This document shows, one piece after another, positions 15,191-15,598 of a DNA stretch of 15,598 nt. Source of the stretch: Bacteroidales bacterium (lineage in GTDB: Bacteria; Bacteroidota; Bacteroidia; Bacteroidales; UBA932). Position 1 is the stretch's first letter, and each line of letters opens with the position of its first letter. Under the pieces are notes generated by a model. The model did no database searches and was not told the origin of the DNA. It was given only the letters and a program-made list of their open reading frames with translations. Location: assembly GCA_024683255.1 (NCBI GenBank), contig JAIKYL010000034.1:1-15598 (forward strand). Reading direction: 5' to 3'. A program made the translations under genes and the position numbers.

Positions 15191-15598
15191 ATGAAAAAGA
15201 GATTCTTGGCTTATTTAGCAGCCGGGTTTGCCGCTCTTTCCTGCGGATCTCTCGGCACTGTACAGACAGTCACATATGATGACGGCCTGTACTACAGGCC
15301 TGCACCTGCAAAAGAAGTTGTTGTAGTAGAAACCGAACCGGTAGACAATATTCTTGCAGAAACAAAGTCCTCTCCAGCATACATTCTGAGTGCCGGCGAT
15401 ACACTTGTCGTAAATCCCGGTCAGACTGTACGCTTCTCCAATAACGGTAGATTACTTACCGTTGTGGAAACGCCCTCTCTCACGTGGAACACAATCTTTA
15501 CCTATTCCCCCTGGCCTTATTATCACTTTGCCTGGGATCCCTGGTACTGGGATCGCTGGTACTGGGATGACCCTTGGTTTTATGGACCCTGGCGTTAT
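15191..15598 (+). CDS. Trp/Tyr-rich lipoprotein, 3' end cut by window
   Basis: The first 136 residues of a protein I do not recognise by name; the frame is still open at the window end. It begins MKKRFLAYLAAGFAALSC, a signal peptide with the lipobox ALSC (15-18), so Cys-18 should be lipidated. Residues 19-60 are a polar linker with a Val run (43-46). Residues 62-95 look like a small beta-rich module (YILSAGDTLVVNPGQTVRFS at 64-83). From residue 105 it becomes extremely rich in Trp, Tyr, Asp and Pro, with repeated DPWYWD/DRWYWDD units (116-127). Similar aromatic-rich lipoproteins of unknown function occur in Bacteroidales genomes. It is transcribed divergently from proS across a 143-base gap and its codon use is less GC-rich than that of the lpx genes. 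Confidence 0.75.
   Translation, partial: MKKRFLAYLAAGFAALSCGSLGTVQTVTYDDGLYYRPAPAKEVVVVETEPVDNILAETKSSPAYILSAGDTLVVNPGQTVRFSNNGRLLTVVETPSLTWNTIFTYSPWPYYHFAWDPWYWDRWYWDDPWFYGPWRY

Overview
The window looks like a chromosomal segment of a fairly GC-rich member of the Bacteroidota, probably Bacteroidales. The signs are a promoter of the TTTG/TAnnTTTG type, A-rich translation starts mostly without Shine-Dalgarno sequences, a DUF3078 protein, a BT_3928-type DoxX/MauE protein, a WbqC-family protein and the short archaeal/eukaryotic-type ProRS. Genus cannot be settled by reading alone. I find no phage, CRISPR array, insertion sequence, tRNA or rRNA. Almost everything is core housekeeping and envelope biosynthesis; the unusual signals are at junctions and in small repeats.

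Plus strand, 1-6339: tmk (dTMP kinase) overlaps by one base a membrane protein of the BT_3928 family. A promoter at 1847-1878 and a terminator-like leader hairpin at 1891-1921 precede rimP-nusA-infB, the conserved ribosome-maturation, transcription-elongation and translation-initiation operon. A strong hairpin just past the infB stop, inside the 3' end of the convergent gene, probably ends this operon.

Minus strand, 11265 down to 6334: gpmI, lpxD, lpxC, lpxA and a wbqC-like gene run together with gaps of 1-28 bases. lpxD, lpxC and lpxA supply early steps of lipid A synthesis. LpxC is a stand-alone enzyme here, whereas most Bacteroidota have LpxC fused to FabZ. Both non-coding gaps flanking gpmI hold copies of a GTCATTCC-headed palindromic repeat.

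Minus strand, 15047 down to 11386: proS, a DUF3078 outer-membrane-type protein and tilS are packed with gaps of 2 and 3 bases. The middle of tilS carries about 70 codons of palindrome-rich, repeat-like sequence where the central helical domain is expected.

Right edge, from 15191 on the plus strand: a lipoprotein gene diverges from proS. It starts with a signal peptide and lipobox, becomes very rich in Trp, Tyr and Asp, and is cut by the window end. It has a perfect Shine-Dalgarno sequence, unusual for this phylum.

No wholly new multi-gene system is visible. The best leads are the rimP leader hairpin, the repeat-derived insert in tilS, the unfused lpxC, and the coding-embedded terminator after infB.
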